Shown: positions 12,390 through 25,955, counted from the first letter of the stretch. The stretch: 64,000 nucleotides of DNA from Hofstenia miamia (GCA_900660155.1 CABFPE010000485.1:209257-273256), one strand, 5' to 3'. The notes: generated from the letters alone by a model not told the origin. Translations and numbers: made by a program.

Positions 12390-13745
12390 TTAACTGGTCA
12401 ACTGAGCTGACAGGTGAATCATGAAAATGGTCTCAGTCCCAGGTTCATCAATGAAAAAGCCTTCACCATCAGTGACTAAATGAATTACAGCTTGGCACTG
12501 AGATTTAGTGTTCCCTTTCTGGCCACAGCAAAAACAACAAGTCTGTTCAAGTTCTATTTTCATGGTGGAAGCAACATTGCTCAAAGAGGAAGAAGATTTC
12601 TGTGAAGAAGAACCAAATTTAAGATCTCTGGCATCTTTGTCAATATGAGTGGTGTTATGCAACATATATATGATGCTTATAGCTTTACAAATAATTAGGT
12701 TGAGATCATCTTCAGGATCACACTTAAGTTCAAGGCAGCTGTGAATGTTAGGTGGGAAGCCTTGACAAATATACAAGAAAAGATCATGCTTTGAATGCTC
12801 AGGAGTGAGCTTGCTTAAATGAAACAACCTTTCCACCTGTGTGATGTACATGCAAGCATCATCACCCTTTTTTAACAAAAGATTGCAAAGTAGTATCTTA
12901 TACTGATGTTTAATATGAGGGGCCTTGTAATGGTCCTCAAAGTAACCAATAAGAAGTTGATAATTGGTCTTCACGTCCTGATCTAGCATCATGTACTGAT
13001 TGTACACAAGACTTTGAAGGTAGGTAGGGAATTGAGCAATGGCAGCATCTTGTACTGCTACATGGGTAACTTGAAGAGAAAAAACCATTCTTTGAAAGAT
13101 TGTGAAATTTTGTCAATCTTTCCAGTGAATTTAGGTAATATAGAATGATGATTAAATAAGTTAGCAGTATCAGCCCCAACAGCAGTGTTGGGTAGGATTG
13201 ATTGACTAAATTGAGGGCCACAACTTGAGTTTGAAGTACTGTATTTATTGCCTTTTTGGTCATGAGTTTTTCTGTTAATTGAATGATTTGTTGATTACTT
13301 TCTTTCACTTGTTTCAGGAAATTGTTGTTCTGCTTAAGAATGTCATCTGAGGTTTCTACTCTTTGTTGTAGAATTTTGTTCCTTTTTTCAAGTACTACAT
13401 TTTCTTTGTACAGGCATTGATTTTGCGTTTGTACTTCTTTTAGTTCAGAATACATTTGCTTTCTGGATGTCTGAAATTTTTGTATTCATTAACAATCTGG
13501 GTTTTGTCAGCTTCTAAAAGTGCTATTTCTTGGCATAATTTTTCGTTTTCTTTCTGGATCATGTTGAATCTTTTTTAATTTTCAATTTAGATTTCTTCAA
13601 TTTTTTGCTTTAGTGCTTCTATATTGGTTTTGAATGAGTGGATTTTGTTGATCAATTCCTCTCTTAAGAGGGTTTTGTATTTTGATTGGGAGTTAGACTG
13701 AGAGGTGGGAGTGACTTGTTTCTTACTATGTGTATTTGGCATTTT
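12390..13745 (-). pseudogene. gag part of copy B (fossil)
   Basis: The relic begins with a polar, Lys/Gln-rich N-terminus, passes through a long coiled coil (heptads of Leu/Ile with Lys, Glu and Asn) and ends with a CCHC-type knuckle around CCFCCGQKGNTKSQC. This is the layout of a Gypsy-like gag: self-assembly region, capsid-like helices, then nucleic-acid binding. Broken. Confidence 0.55.
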
Positions 13746-13960
13746 CTTTCATATAGTGATGCCTGATTGGTTTGAACAGATACAGCTTTCAGCAATGGCA
13801 ATCTTCAGTTGAGTGGTTAGGCTTTATGTAATTTTCAGTATAATCAGCTTTCAGCAGTATGATAATTCAGGTACATTGGTTGTTCCACACTCCCAAACAA
13901 ATAAAAACTCTGAAACTTTAGGTAATTTGCTCATTCTTTTATATGGTTCTTTTTCCAGGA

Positions 13961-15480
13961 TCCCTTGGCAGAGGTGCTATTAATTATAAAATGTACTTGT
14001 TATTAAGAGTGTCCTGTGGTGGTCACCATGTGGCATCAGCATGGAAATCTGCATTGATGAACACTAGGATTTGCTCATATCTCAGTAATTAACAGCCTGA
14101 CTCCAGTGCTAAATGAGCCTATTCCTACAAAAGTTTAAGGTAGCCAGGAGATCAGGTAAGGGAAGGGTGCATGGCCACAATCAGCCAAACCCAATGCAGA
14201 GAACCCTGATAAAAGAGTCATGTTAGCAGGAGCCCTGATTTAAATAAAAAGTGAGAAGACCTATAAGCTCTTGCATGCAAAGTGTACCATGCATGCTTGT
14301 GTACCTAAATTCAGTGCAGTCCTCAGCTTGTGCAATTTAGGTGCTGCAATAAATATAATAAATATAATGAATGACAAGCAGTTGTGAAAAGCCCTACACC
14401 TAGAACAGCTGAAGTGCTGTAGTGATGAACTTGTAAAGCTGTACCTGAACAAGGAACCCTCAGCAACAATCAGATAATTTAGAAAAGCATTTTAATAAGT
14501 TACATATGCAAATAGAAGTAAGGGTAGAATAAATTCTATTAAACTTTCAATAACAAAATCAAAGTATTTAAACAGAAAAACAAGTATTTCCTCAACAAAA
14601 GTGACACTAAAAGCATACTGTGAATAATGAGTAAACACTAACAGGTCCCTTATTAACCTTTTGTGTGGTAATCAACTAATATCAGAAATACTGTGTGGCA
14701 GACAATTCAAATGTTCAAAAATAGCACAGTCTAATACTTATTAAGTCAAAACAAGGCAATTACAAATTCATGTAAATGTATTGTACAATTAAGATTTATT
14801 AAATTCAAAATATTAATGATGAGAATGTTTGTAAAGGCATTGGTTGATGCCACACTATCCACATCTCATTCACTTTCTCATATATTACTTAGAACAGTTA
14901 ATAGGTATCCAATACCTAACCAACCCAACATGGTCAGTAGTTCTGGGAAACAATGGCTATCAATGAAGATAATTCTAATTTGAGTACCCTGCACACTGCT
15001 GGGCACAAGTAAAGAGAACTGCTCACAGCAATCCAACCCTATAAAAGAAGAAAGTACTAATGACTCTTGTGTTAGCTCTATTATCTCTTTAAGTTCTCAA
15101 AGTACTATTTATTTTTAATGATCTTTTTTGGAAAGGAGAAGTTTATAAGAAAGTATTAAATCCTTGCTTTATAACTACACATACTTTGAAAATTACTAGC
15201 ACATGAGAAAACTATTATCATATATCCAAAGTCTATGAATGAAAATCTGCATCATTGTTATTTTAGAACTATGGTTCAAACTTGTTTGTATGAATTTTTA
15301 CAGATTATAACTATATTATATATTATATTGTAATGAAACAATTGGGAAAATTATTTTATGTTAATATCAAATGTGGAACATTGCTTGTAGTTTTCTTCTT
15401 ACAAGTAGATGAAGATTAACAAAATCACAAAATGTAAAGTTTCACTTAGCATGGCACAATATTTGAAAATGGAGATTCTA
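13961..15480. other. spacer, no gene seen
   Basis: AT-rich sequence with almost no CpG. Only short open frames without recognisable motifs are present. The left part may contain further decayed retroelement sequence, but I could not align it to the LTRs. Confidence 0.4.
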
Positions 15481-15484
15481 CAAA

Positions 15485-18235
15485 CTACTTAACATAGTGA
15501 CAATTATGGGAAATTTTTATATATGGAAATCCATAAGGAATGTTGCTAAAACAACAGATCCTATTAATAATATCACCAATCTTATCAGTATGGACACTAT
15601 GTTATATAGGCTGAATCCTGCATTTAACTTAATGGTTGAAATAGGATTGGCAATCAACATGTTAATTCACAGTAGAGTCATTGAGCTGGGTTATGTGCAC
15701 AAACTCTATACAGTCATAGAAATGCACATATCTTTAGCAATTGCACAAAGAAAATCTGTTCTAGAAGAGATAAATTCAATATTGGAAACACTCAAAGCCA
15801 GAAAACAAACTTAAGAAAGTTTGCTGCAAATAAAGATATGCCCTCTTGATCAACACTATCATACATCTGTAGAAATTCAACAACTTTGTGAGATGAATTT
15901 GACACCTGATTTACACAAATCAATTTTTGTTGATAAAACTGTACCAGAAATAAAACCCAATGAGACAGCATAGATACTAGCCATTTTTCTAAATCACCAA
16001 CAATGCAATGCTACTTTTAAGCAAAAGCAGTATGAAATTATGATGCCACCACTTGGAACCAGCATGAAGTTTTGGTTATAAACAGACATTCTTATGGCTG
16101 CATTGCCTGTAAAAGCTAAACATTTGTCTATGTGAGCAGAAAATCCATTCACAAGCATAATAAGTAGGGAATAGCCAATAGTGAACATTTCCATCATCCA
16201 GCTTTCATCTTCTACATGTATATGCTATTTCCAATTACAACTTCTATCCAGTAATAATTGCAAATACATTTATGGCACAGCCAGTGAAATGAAATACAAA
16301 TCTTTTAAGAAACAACCATGGTTGACTACTGTGCAATCACATCTGCAATCTTAATTTAAAGGAATGGATGTTGAGCAATGTGTTTCAATAACTAGAGATT
16401 TATAACACATGTAAATTTAGTAAGGTATCTCTAAAGATAGAATCTTATGAGAAGAAGGAAATGACAAGCTAATATTCCTAACAGAGATCAAACTGAAATC
16501 TTTGATGAAAATCTGAAATGAAGACCAACTTGATACTATTTTCACACAAAACACAACAAATTGTAGACAAAGTTAATTTCAAAAAGGTCTGAAAACCAAT
16601 GCATTTGAGGCAGTTGTAGTGGAAGGAAACTTTCACAAAAGATATAATGATTGAGGAACCTTTATCCATGGAAGCAGGGTTTTTGAGTACTCAGAATGTT
16701 AAGAACTTGAACTTGAATAAGCTTCCAAAACTTGATCAAAAACTTGGAAGAGAACTCATCAAAACTTGAGCTCAAACTCATTCAAAAATCCACTTGAAAA
16801 TACTGTAAAAATTAAATTTCTTTAAATATCAATTTTCATACTAATCACAAAAACTATTTTTTAGCTTAGAATTTTCGTAAAATAAACATTTTTTACAATA
16901 AAAAACTCATAATTAGAAAGAAACTTGATTGAACTTGGAATTTCATTTAAAAAATACTTGAACTTGAGCTCAAAATGTAAAAACTGAAACTTGGTCCAAG
17001 TAACTTCAACTTGACTTGAAAACCCTGCATGGAAGTAGATGATGCAATTAAAATTGTCACACAATAGTTTGGTTATTGCAAGGAAACACAATCAGCCACA
17101 TGTGAATTGTAGTTTATGACCAAGTCATTCACTACACAAGAAATAAAGCAACTACTCAAGCCCAGAAAGCATCTAGCTATAGACATGCAGTATATATCTT
17201 CCAAAATTACCATCTCTGAAGATAGAAAGCACAGTTACAACAACATGTTCCAACCAAAGAATTTTGTAACAAGATCAACACACTAGTTAAGAACTGTCCA
17301 GCTACTGTTGGAGGAGCTACAGCTAGCATAATGAATAAATCTGTATGGAGTTACTAAAAGGTCACAATACATTCAACAAATTATGTTTACCACCACTGAC
17401 TGTATCAGTAACCATGGTCATACCTAAGTAGAAGATTTAAAGGAAAACATCAGCACACATACCAAGCTATGTTTATTCACTACAACAAGCTCAGAAAATA
17501 GCTGACAGCTGACATTACAAAACATTGATGAAAATATGTAGGCATCAAGATAACTTGGAATGTATGTACATTGATGGTTTTATAATATCTCTAGATTTAT
17601 ATATAAAGGGCAAGGAGATATGCATTGTCATAGATGATGTCTTGTGTTGGTTTCAAGAAGTGGAAACAGAGACCATTATTTTACTCTCAAATTTGTCAAT
17701 GATCCAATGATCTAGTCTATTCTGATCTGTTAGAGAAAATCTAAAGATATACAATAGGAAACATTGAATAGAGAGTGTGACAATTATAAAAGCCAGAAAC
17801 AATGAGCCAGAAAACATCATGTAAAATGAAGTAGTACAGAATGCAAGTATCTTCAACAATGATCCTGAGACATCTCAGTCACTGTTTAATATATTTGAAT
17901 TCTTCTATCTGAATTATCTGATACATAGCAGCAGAGTGAACACCTCACATGCAAATACAGCCATAATGGTCTTAGTAGTGCTGAAATGTCTTAAGTAGTA
18001 CAAATACTTTTTCAACTACTTTGAGAAGCAGATAAACAAGCTAATATGTAGTGTTGTAATACAATATTAATTGGCAGTTAACTTTCTTCATTATGCTAAA
18101 AACATTTCTACTGAAAAAGAAGTGGCACTGAAATTAACCAAAATTGAAAAGGACAAGGGCATTAATTGGATATTGGAAGAGGCAGAGGAGTTAATTGAAA
18201 AGGTTAGTGGCAAGTGAGAACATCTACTTTCCTTT
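15485..18235 (+). pseudogene. unidentified coding fossil
   Basis: Long (+) stretches keep protein-like composition. The first about 105 residues (15497-15814) are helical, with hydrophobic patches and a Lys/Glu-rich end (SVLEEINSILETLKARKQT). Later stretches contain paired Cys/His and a short hydrophobic run near 17.95 kb. The arrangement loosely recalls a membrane-anchored glycoprotein of a retroelement, but no diagnostic motif is visible, so I leave it unassigned. It is broken, and a 353-bp hAT-type element is inserted in it at 16675. Confidence 0.25.
16675..17027. mobile_element. non-autonomous hAT element, 353 bp
   Basis: The element begins CAGGGTTTTTGAGT and ends ACTTGAAAACCCTG, giving inverted termini of the CAG...CTG hAT type. 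It is flanked by a perfect 8-bp target duplication CATGGAAG (16667-16674 and 17028-17035). The inside is AT-rich and built from repeated AACTTGA/TCAAGTT-like words in both orientations, with no transposase. It therefore depended on a hAT transposase in trans. The exact duplication shows that it is younger than the decayed coding fossil around it. Confidence 0.8.
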
Positions 18236-18239
18236 TAAA

Positions 18240-19930
18240 CTGATGAAACAGGGCATGTGATATCAGCTTCAAAATGTTTAGAATATTAATTATATTTGTA
18301 AAATTTTATTAATTTAAAATAAAATTGTTACAAACAAATTATTCTTTTAAACTTTTTGAGGTAGAGTTCAGAACAATCTCAGTATAGTTCTGTCCAAGCA
18401 GAAATTTGAATGTGTAAGCTACCCATTTACCAACAATCAAATTACTAACAGGTTAGTTACATTTGAAATTCAAAAAGAATAAACATGATTTGTGATATTA
18501 GAAAGGCACCAAAGATATATGACACACACAATTTGAAAAAACCAAGTAAAGCAAACTGCAAGACTGTCAGCTGATAGAAAACTCTTAATCTAATTTATAT
18601 TTAATTAAGTGAAATTCTAAACCTTTTTCCACTTGAAATAATATAGTTCACTTTTAGCTATTTTAGAAAATTTTTTATTTAGTATTTACTTGTTTTCATT
18701 TATAATTTTTTTGAGTGTTTGTTCACTCATCAGTGTCTTTGTGTTTAGATATACAAGTTAAGATCAATTTTATTTACTCTATCTCATTTTATTATTTAAA
18801 TTAAAATGGATACAAACCTAAATGATTTAGATGGCTAGGATTAGTAATGCCTTTGTGGAATTTAAAAGATCACAATTGATGTTGCAAACAAAACTCATCC
18901 TTTGTTTAGGTTAAATTGTAGAAATCTTCATTCAATTGCACTATCATTTCTTTTGCATATAAAGAAGTTAGTATGAATTTATTTGAAAACTAAAAGATTA
19001 CTTATGTGTAATGGTAATCATTCTTCATGAATGCCCAGTTATGAACATGAACTAAATCAAATGAAAAAATAAGTGATTGTATTTTTTACATTTTTTAAAC
19101 TTTAAAATATTTACTCCTAAGTTAGTTTAAAGAATAGTTTGGTGGTTTATTAACTGTTTAGGATTTCTTAATCAAAACTGTTTTGATAGAATAAATGTTT
19201 AAATATTTACTAAGCTGTTTAAATGATTTTCATGGTAAACACTTGTTGGTCAAGGTAATTTAATTTATATGATGTTAGTATTGCAAAAGTATAATAAACT
19301 TAATTTACTTACTGATAACTGACAAACAAAAGGTTAAGCAAGTACAATAGCATATAGTTCAACACTAATGTAGTAAATAGAATTAGAGATAACTCTAAGA
19401 GGAGATTACAAAAAAACATATCAGCCAACACAAACCATGATGGTGTTCTCACTTTGTGTTTATTTCTACTTCTGTTGTGGATTCTTTGTGAGATTAGTCA
19501 TCAATGAAGACAATAGATGAAATCATTGTTGACTGTCACTGTATATGTGAAAAACACATTGCTGTATCCAACAGTCTATGCACAACTCTATTACACTATT
19601 TGTAAACTTAATATTTCTTTGTAAGATAGTCAGCATCATTACATGCAAATCAGGTGAACAGTTAAAGAAACAAACAAACTTCTGTAGGAAATCTAAAATT
19701 TTAAGGACTTTGTCTAACAAACATAAGCTACATTCTGACATCACTTTTGTTGCCCAAGAAGCTTTTTGGTTAAACAAGTTCTGCATACATTTAAGACCTC
19801 AGCAAAGTTGGATTTCTCTGGATTACCCCACCAGGTTGCTCCAACTCTAAATTTGCTATATTCTATTAATGTTGTAGCTTTTGTTGTGAATTGAAACAGA
19901 TTCATAGTAGCATAGTAGCACTGGTGTACA
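18240..19930. other. AT-rich spacer
   Basis: Very AT-rich and CpG-free. Overlapping short frames near 19.5-19.94 kb on both strands have no recognisable motifs. Nothing else is seen. Confidence 0.4.
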
Positions 19931-19931
19931 C

Positions 19932-20769
19932 CAGTGATGGGCATTCAATACAAAAAATGTACTCAACCAGAGCTGACACACAGTTTGATCAACTGAAGCT
20001 GATCTGAACCAAATATTAATTCCTTTACATGACTTGACCTGACCTGACTATCAATTCACTTACCCAACATGGCCTTAAGAAAAGTAAATACATAAAAATG
20101 TACATGAATTACAAACAAATTAAAATTCAAAAAATGCTATTAGTGCAAAAAGCGTAATTTTAGAAAAAGTTGATCATCAACAGTTGATGGGGAATGTAGT
20201 TGATGTCATGTTCAAGTTATCATTGAGGCACTTACACTTCAGAAAATGGGGGTGAGGGTGTAATGCACAAAAGTCTGTTTGCCAGTTTACATATTCTGGG
20301 AAAGTCCTTTATGATCTCTGGTTTATTTCAGAATTGGGTGATGTCAAATTTTTCTTTGGAGAAGCATTGTTCTAATTGATGCCATCTTTCAAACTCAGAC
20401 AGAATGTATTTAGCTTTACAGAAAGTAAAAATAATTATGTGTGATTAAAGAATTTATGTTCTAAGAACTTACTACAAGAATGGTCTTTTGTAAATGAGGT
20501 CTTAGACATCATTAGTGGAGCCAATGTCATGAAGGAATATTAATATATTATGTATTGTCTTTGTCCTTTAATGAATTAGGTTGTGCTTGTTTACATCTGC
20601 AAAACCAAATAATACTGCATTTTATTAATTTTATTAAACCTCACAATTACCTGACAGACCTGCTCCATGAGCATGCCCAACCCAGCCCATTTCCAGGTTA
20701 TTGTACCTGAATCTGATCGGATACCCATAATTGGGTTAGGTAAAGTCAGTTACCTGATGCCCCTCTCTG
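19932..20769. mobile_element. probable hAT-like non-autonomous element
   Basis: The left end CAGTGATGGGCAT and the right end ATGCCCCTCTCTG are imperfect inverted termini of hAT style. Both inner flanks are rich in ACCTGACCTGA-like and GGGTTGGG-like words, in opposite senses at the two ends. The flanks GTGTACACC and GTGCCACACC look like a decayed target duplication. No transposase is present (838 bp). Confidence 0.45.
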
Positions 20770-23700
20770 TGCCACACCAGTTGTACAATGCAAACCTGAC
20801 CAAAAACTATTTAATGGGTTCCTGAAATCTAAGGATGAAATTTCTACACCTAGATAGAATGTAAAATTGTAGGTAATTGAATAAATACATGTATTAAATT
20901 TGACACAACCCAACATTCTCTTCTAAGTTTTCCAATCAAATTTATTAGTGTGATGTACTTATCACTTTTTACATTTAGTTTTCAGAACCAAAATATTTTT
21001 CATTGAATTGAATCAAAATTAATTTCACAATTGAAAATAATATTCAATTAAATGTTACTGCATCAAAAAGTAATAAAATTAATAAATTTATTAACTTTTA
21101 AAGATCATGCCACACTAGTTACATACAAATTTATTGTAAACACTACGTTTATTTTGAAATTTTTTAAAAAGTCATTCTTGATTTTCTTAGAAAAATAAGA
21201 ACTTAATATGATTTTAATCAGATGTAGCTGCTAATCTTCAAACCAAGAATTTCGAAGCAACTTTCACTTACTCAATCCAAATTCCACTATTTACACTTGA
21301 AGATTATGTATTTTGTTGAAGAAAATTGAATTTTTTCATCTTTTACTAAACAAAAATATATTCATTTGTACATGAGAAATATGCTGAAATTAACAAAATT
21401 GACTTGTTGTTATATTTAATTTTGAGTTTTATTCAAATTTGAGGTTGGATATTAATGATTTGTCTTGCAATATTTTTTAACTAATTCAATTTCAAATTTC
21501 AGATTGTTAGTATTCAAATGGTTGTCTTAAATTCAATTTTTAATATGTATGCCTTAATGCAAACAGGGTGCTTGAATAATTAACCAAAAACTAAGAATTA
21601 AAATCCAAGCTGAAAAGGATGATTGTTCCTAAACTCACACTCAGTTCAAATATTTCTTCTCTTAGTAAAACACAAAAAGTGAAAACATTTAGGGCAAACT
21701 GTTTTTGCAAATATTGCATATTTCTCTTAGAAATCTATTGTAATTTAGCTCAAGAATTTATAATTATTGTTGTCCTTGAAATTTTTATTTGGTCTTTCAA
21801 TGCTAAGGAATTTTTGTTAATATAATAATTTCGTTTTATAGCAACAAATAAAATATTTTTGCAAATAATGTGCAGCCTTCCTTTCTGCTCAATGATTAGA
21901 GAAATAAAAAAATGAATTAACGAGAGCATTCTTGAACGGCAATATACCATGCGAATAAATTAAAGTAGTATATATGTTTTGATAGAAGCAGAATGCGTTG
22001 AGTTGACCCATAACGTCGATCTCTTCTATGTTCTTTATACAGTAACAAACATTCTTTGATATATGCAAATGCTTTGTCAGTGTATACTGTTAAGCACTAC
22101 TTAGATATTTAGCAAAAAGCTACTTGATATTTTGTTTGCCCAAATTAATATGTTGATTTTATTCAGTTATGGAAGCTACAATTTCGTTTGTAGATTATAA
22201 ATTTTTGTTACGCTGACTGGTTTTTTGTGAATCCTGACATACCTTAGCTAGTTATAGACAAACAGTGCTCATTTTTTGGTTACCCATTTTAATTGATGTT
22301 ATTGTGTAGGTATTAAACGCTAACCCTATCACTTCATCCAACCATTTCGTTTCATTATTTTGAGTTATTTCTAGCTTCAGTTTATTTTCTGATGCACAAG
22401 CCAATTGCACAAAAACATACATCACTGCATCATTATCAGATTGTGTTCAAAGGTGTAACAATACATTTTCAGAGCAGGCCGCTGCCGTATTATTTTATAA
22501 CTAACGACCTTTATAACTTATTGCCGACCACCGATACTCATAAAAAACAAATGCCTCCTTCACATGTCCTACACGTCACACATTTGGCCTCATTATCCGA
22601 ATAATTTCTTGAAAAACAAAAAAATATACCGGTACTTATTATGATTATTTACTATGTATTGAATGTAACATTTCAGAGAAAATTGAAAATGAATGACATG
22701 CAAATTTTCTTCTGTACCCGTACGTTACCGAAATTTGAGGCCTAAATTAATGTATATGAGTTATATGATTTTAGATATTACTATAATAGCAATGGATGTA
22801 GCCTTGTAATATGTGAGAGAAATTTACATGCAAATGAGATTGAATGTATGCGCTTCATTTCTTTTAAAAATATCCGTACGTCACAAACAATTGTCTTGGA
22901 CTTGACCAATAACATTATTCAAAACATTCGCTAAATTTAAATGTCTTTAAGCCATTTTGTAGTCAATAATTGAGTATATCTTTAATAAAATAAGTATTGC
23001 AGTATGGCATTATCGTGAATGAAGAAAGTTCGCTTATTTCCCCACACGTTTATTTGTTTGAGGCTCCTAATTTGTATTGATTAGCAAATTTTTTGTGCTT
23101 AAGTATTCGTTTGAATGTTCCTCGACTTGACGTTTCTCTTGTTAACAGAATTAAATGAAGTATGCAATTCTATGTTCTATACAGCGTAATACAGCCTGAT
23201 ACACGTTTGTTAAACTTAAAATAATTATTTCAGAAATATTGTTGCGCCAATATCTTTAGTTGATTGTCTATAAATTATATCTATGCCTTAATCGTATTTT
23301 TTGCTTAAGTTTACATTAGCGCATAGAATTGCTTTATGGTTTTGCTTTTAGTTGTTTTAAACAATGCACTTCACTTAACATCTTGCTAATTTGGTTCCTT
23401 AACAAATTTTTAGCTGAATTTATATCAACGTCTGCGCCCAAACATTTAATTTGAAATGGCTTGCTGTTGTGGGAGATTGCTGTATATTTTGAATCTAGCC
23501 TCTACATTTTGCGATTTTCCTAATTTTCGTGACTTTTTATGGATTACCAATCTAATTATTCTTTCCGAAATTTGCTCATTGTGCACTAACAATAGCGTTT
23601 CAATTTCTTATGTATGAGTTTAAAGTCTACAAACAAATGTGTGTATCTTAATCAAGACTCCTCTACTATAGTATCTAACATCCGCAGATCCCCATATTTG

Positions 23701-23850
23701 GTTTTGAAGATGATTCTTATCTAACAATTTATATAAGCATTTCTGTATTCAGAAATATATAGAGTTTAAAAAATATAAACGAAGTGTGTTCACATTATGC
23801 TATCGCAGTATACGAACTGCTGTCCAAAATTTTATATCATGAAATGATTT
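20770..23850. other. AT-rich spacer containing the CpG transition
   Basis: No gene is recognised. The left part (to about 21.8 kb) is nearly free of CpG; from about 21.83 kb on, CpG is common. No recognisable element marks the change. Confidence 0.5.
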
Positions 23851-23962
23851 TTTTGTTAGATAGATAGATAGGTTTATTGACCATTAAAACAAAAAAAATT
23901 CAACGCACGCATCTCCAGAACAAAAACTATGTAAATATATATATAATTTACAAAAGTTAGAT

Positions 23963-25955
23963 CTAATGGTCCATAATGTGTTGTACTGCATTGTGAATAG
24001 CTGTTGTAATGACATGGGAGGGAAAATTATCAAAAAGGGATCCGAGGTTAGAGGTTGAATTACGCAACTGTTGGGTAACTAGTTGGGTCTTTGGGCACCG
24101 GAAAATTACGTGGAATTCGTCCTGGACAGACGAGTTGTCGCAAGTGCACACTCTTTCATGCCTCTCCAACCTCGACCATCGACCTGTTTCAACTCGTAAT
24201 TGATGCGACGAAAGACGCATTCTTGTGGTGCTAATTCTAGCATACTCTTGAACCAAATTGTCTTTGTAGAAACTTGGCTGTTTCACAGACGGGTTGAATT
24301 GAGCGTATGTAATAATTTTTGACTTATCTGAGTTTGATATGCTTTCCTTGAAGTTGTCTGACACTGGAACTTCTCCTAAGATTACATTATCAAGAAACGT
24401 AGATGTTGGAGACTTGACAGTTCGACATAACTCTAGTGAAAATAGGAGTGGAGCATGGGCATTTTGGCGTTGAAGCTGGTCCATCCACCACTTGCGTTGT
24501 CTTGTGGCAATATGCGTTCGGCATGAGGGGAAATCCGCTTCTACAAGACAGGGGATATTCGGAGCAGATGATCTGACAGATAACATTATCTTTACTATAT
24601 TCATATATACTCTTTCCGCTTTCTTATAGCATGCACCTGATAACCAAGATTCGCAACCATACAATACAGATGACAATAAGACCGACTCGGCTACCATTTT
24701 CTTCATAGTGAACGGCATGTCCGGATTCTCATTTATGAAAGCAGCATATTTTACTATTTTTCTTTGTACAATCAATGTGCTGTGATACATCAGAAATTGT
24801 TCGTCCTGTATCGCTGAAAATGACACCAAGGTATGTATAGGATGATGAGTAGGTGATGTTATTGCCTTGATCTACTGGAATCGACGCTTTGTCATGGACC
24901 TGTGATGCATTTATCACCATGAGTTTTGTTTTATCATAATTGATAGACATCCCATATTCTTCACAGTATTCAACAACAACTTTCAATTTTTTTAACAAAG
25001 CCTGACGTGAACGAGCAAGAAGAACCGTATCATCCATCATAAGAAAAGAATGACATGGGAGTGAGTCTTCGAGAATACATAGAGAACGAAGACGATGAAT
25101 TAGAGCATCTACATAAATCACAAAAAGGATGCACGATGTGGGGCCCCTTGTTTCACACCTTGTGTGGCATCGACACTCGTTGTTCCTAAGATGAACTTGT
25201 AAAACGGTAAATTCGGATAAGAGCCAATAAGACTCTTGGTCCACATCCAATGGATCGTAATAGATTGAATAGTTTTGTCCGATGAACTTTATCGTAGGCC
25301 TTGGAGAAATCTATATACAAAGAAATAAAGGCTTTTTTGATTTCCTTGCATGGTCTATGAGTAGGCGAAGTGTGCAGATTTGCTCGAGACATCCTTTCTG
25401 TTTCTGAGCGCCTGTTTACTCCGAACACACGTTATACCACATTGCCAATCGTCTCGTAAGAATAGTTTCATATACTTTATTTAACGCACCTGACACATTT
25501 ATACCGCGGTAGTTATTGCAATCAAGCGGATTACCTTTCTTAAATAACATTGTCATCCTAGAAGTCTCCCATGATTCTGGAAAGATATCTGAGATGAATA
25601 TAATGTTAAATAGGTTTAGCAGAAAGTACATCCACGACATGGGGAGGAAACATAATATCCCTGGGTACAGACCATCTTCACCGGCAGCTTTGTCTTTTAA
25701 CGATTCAGTAACTTCATTTACTTCTCTTATCGTTATATCATCATCTAAAATTGGAATGTATAGCAAGTCATCTGTTGTAGGTTCTAGGAGGTTCTCATGG
25801 GAATTGTACAATCTGGTGCAGTGATCATGGAACTCCATATCCCTAGGACGGTTCTCATATTGATGACTAAGCAATTTCGTAGTACCTCTCCAATTGATAG
25901 ATTTCCATATTAGCTTGTGGTCGTTTGATTGGAGCAATTGATTCCAACGGCTCAT
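23963..25955 (-). pseudogene. LINE ORF2: reverse transcriptase and C-terminus
   Basis: The frames at 25955-25416, 25428-25186, 25250-24729 and 24829-23963 continue one protein through small frameshifts. Landmarks in order are AAGEDGL (RT block 1), NNYRGINVSG, IDFSKAYDKVHR (block with the first catalytic Asp), GPTSCILFVIYVDALI, LMMDDTVLLA (catalytic Asp pair) and GMSINYDKTKLM. The C-terminal part has the pattern RVCTCDN...DEFHVIFRCP, a zinc-like motif common at LINE ORF2 ends. The enzyme copies its RNA at a nicked target. The frameshifts make this copy inactive. Confidence 0.75.

Larger units (their letters stand above)
6800..13960 (-). mobile_element. Gypsy-like LTR element copy B (fossil)
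   Basis: This is the longest copy of the family, on the minus strand, and it is broken many times. Parts in element order are: a remnant of the 5' LTR right of about 13.89 kb; gag with a coiled-coil N-terminal half and a CCHC zinc knuckle (C-x2-C-x4-x4-C type); an aspartic-protease scrap; reverse transcriptase/RNase H relics; an integrase with an HHCC-like head and the start of its catalytic core; a long third ORF; and the 3' LTR. The order RNase H then integrase fits Ty3/Gypsy rather than Copia. Age is old, judged from the divergence to copy A. Confidence 0.65.

Noticed and set aside
22392-22604. 70-residue + frame
   Set aside because: No motif, no splice context and no codon pattern that differs from spacer.
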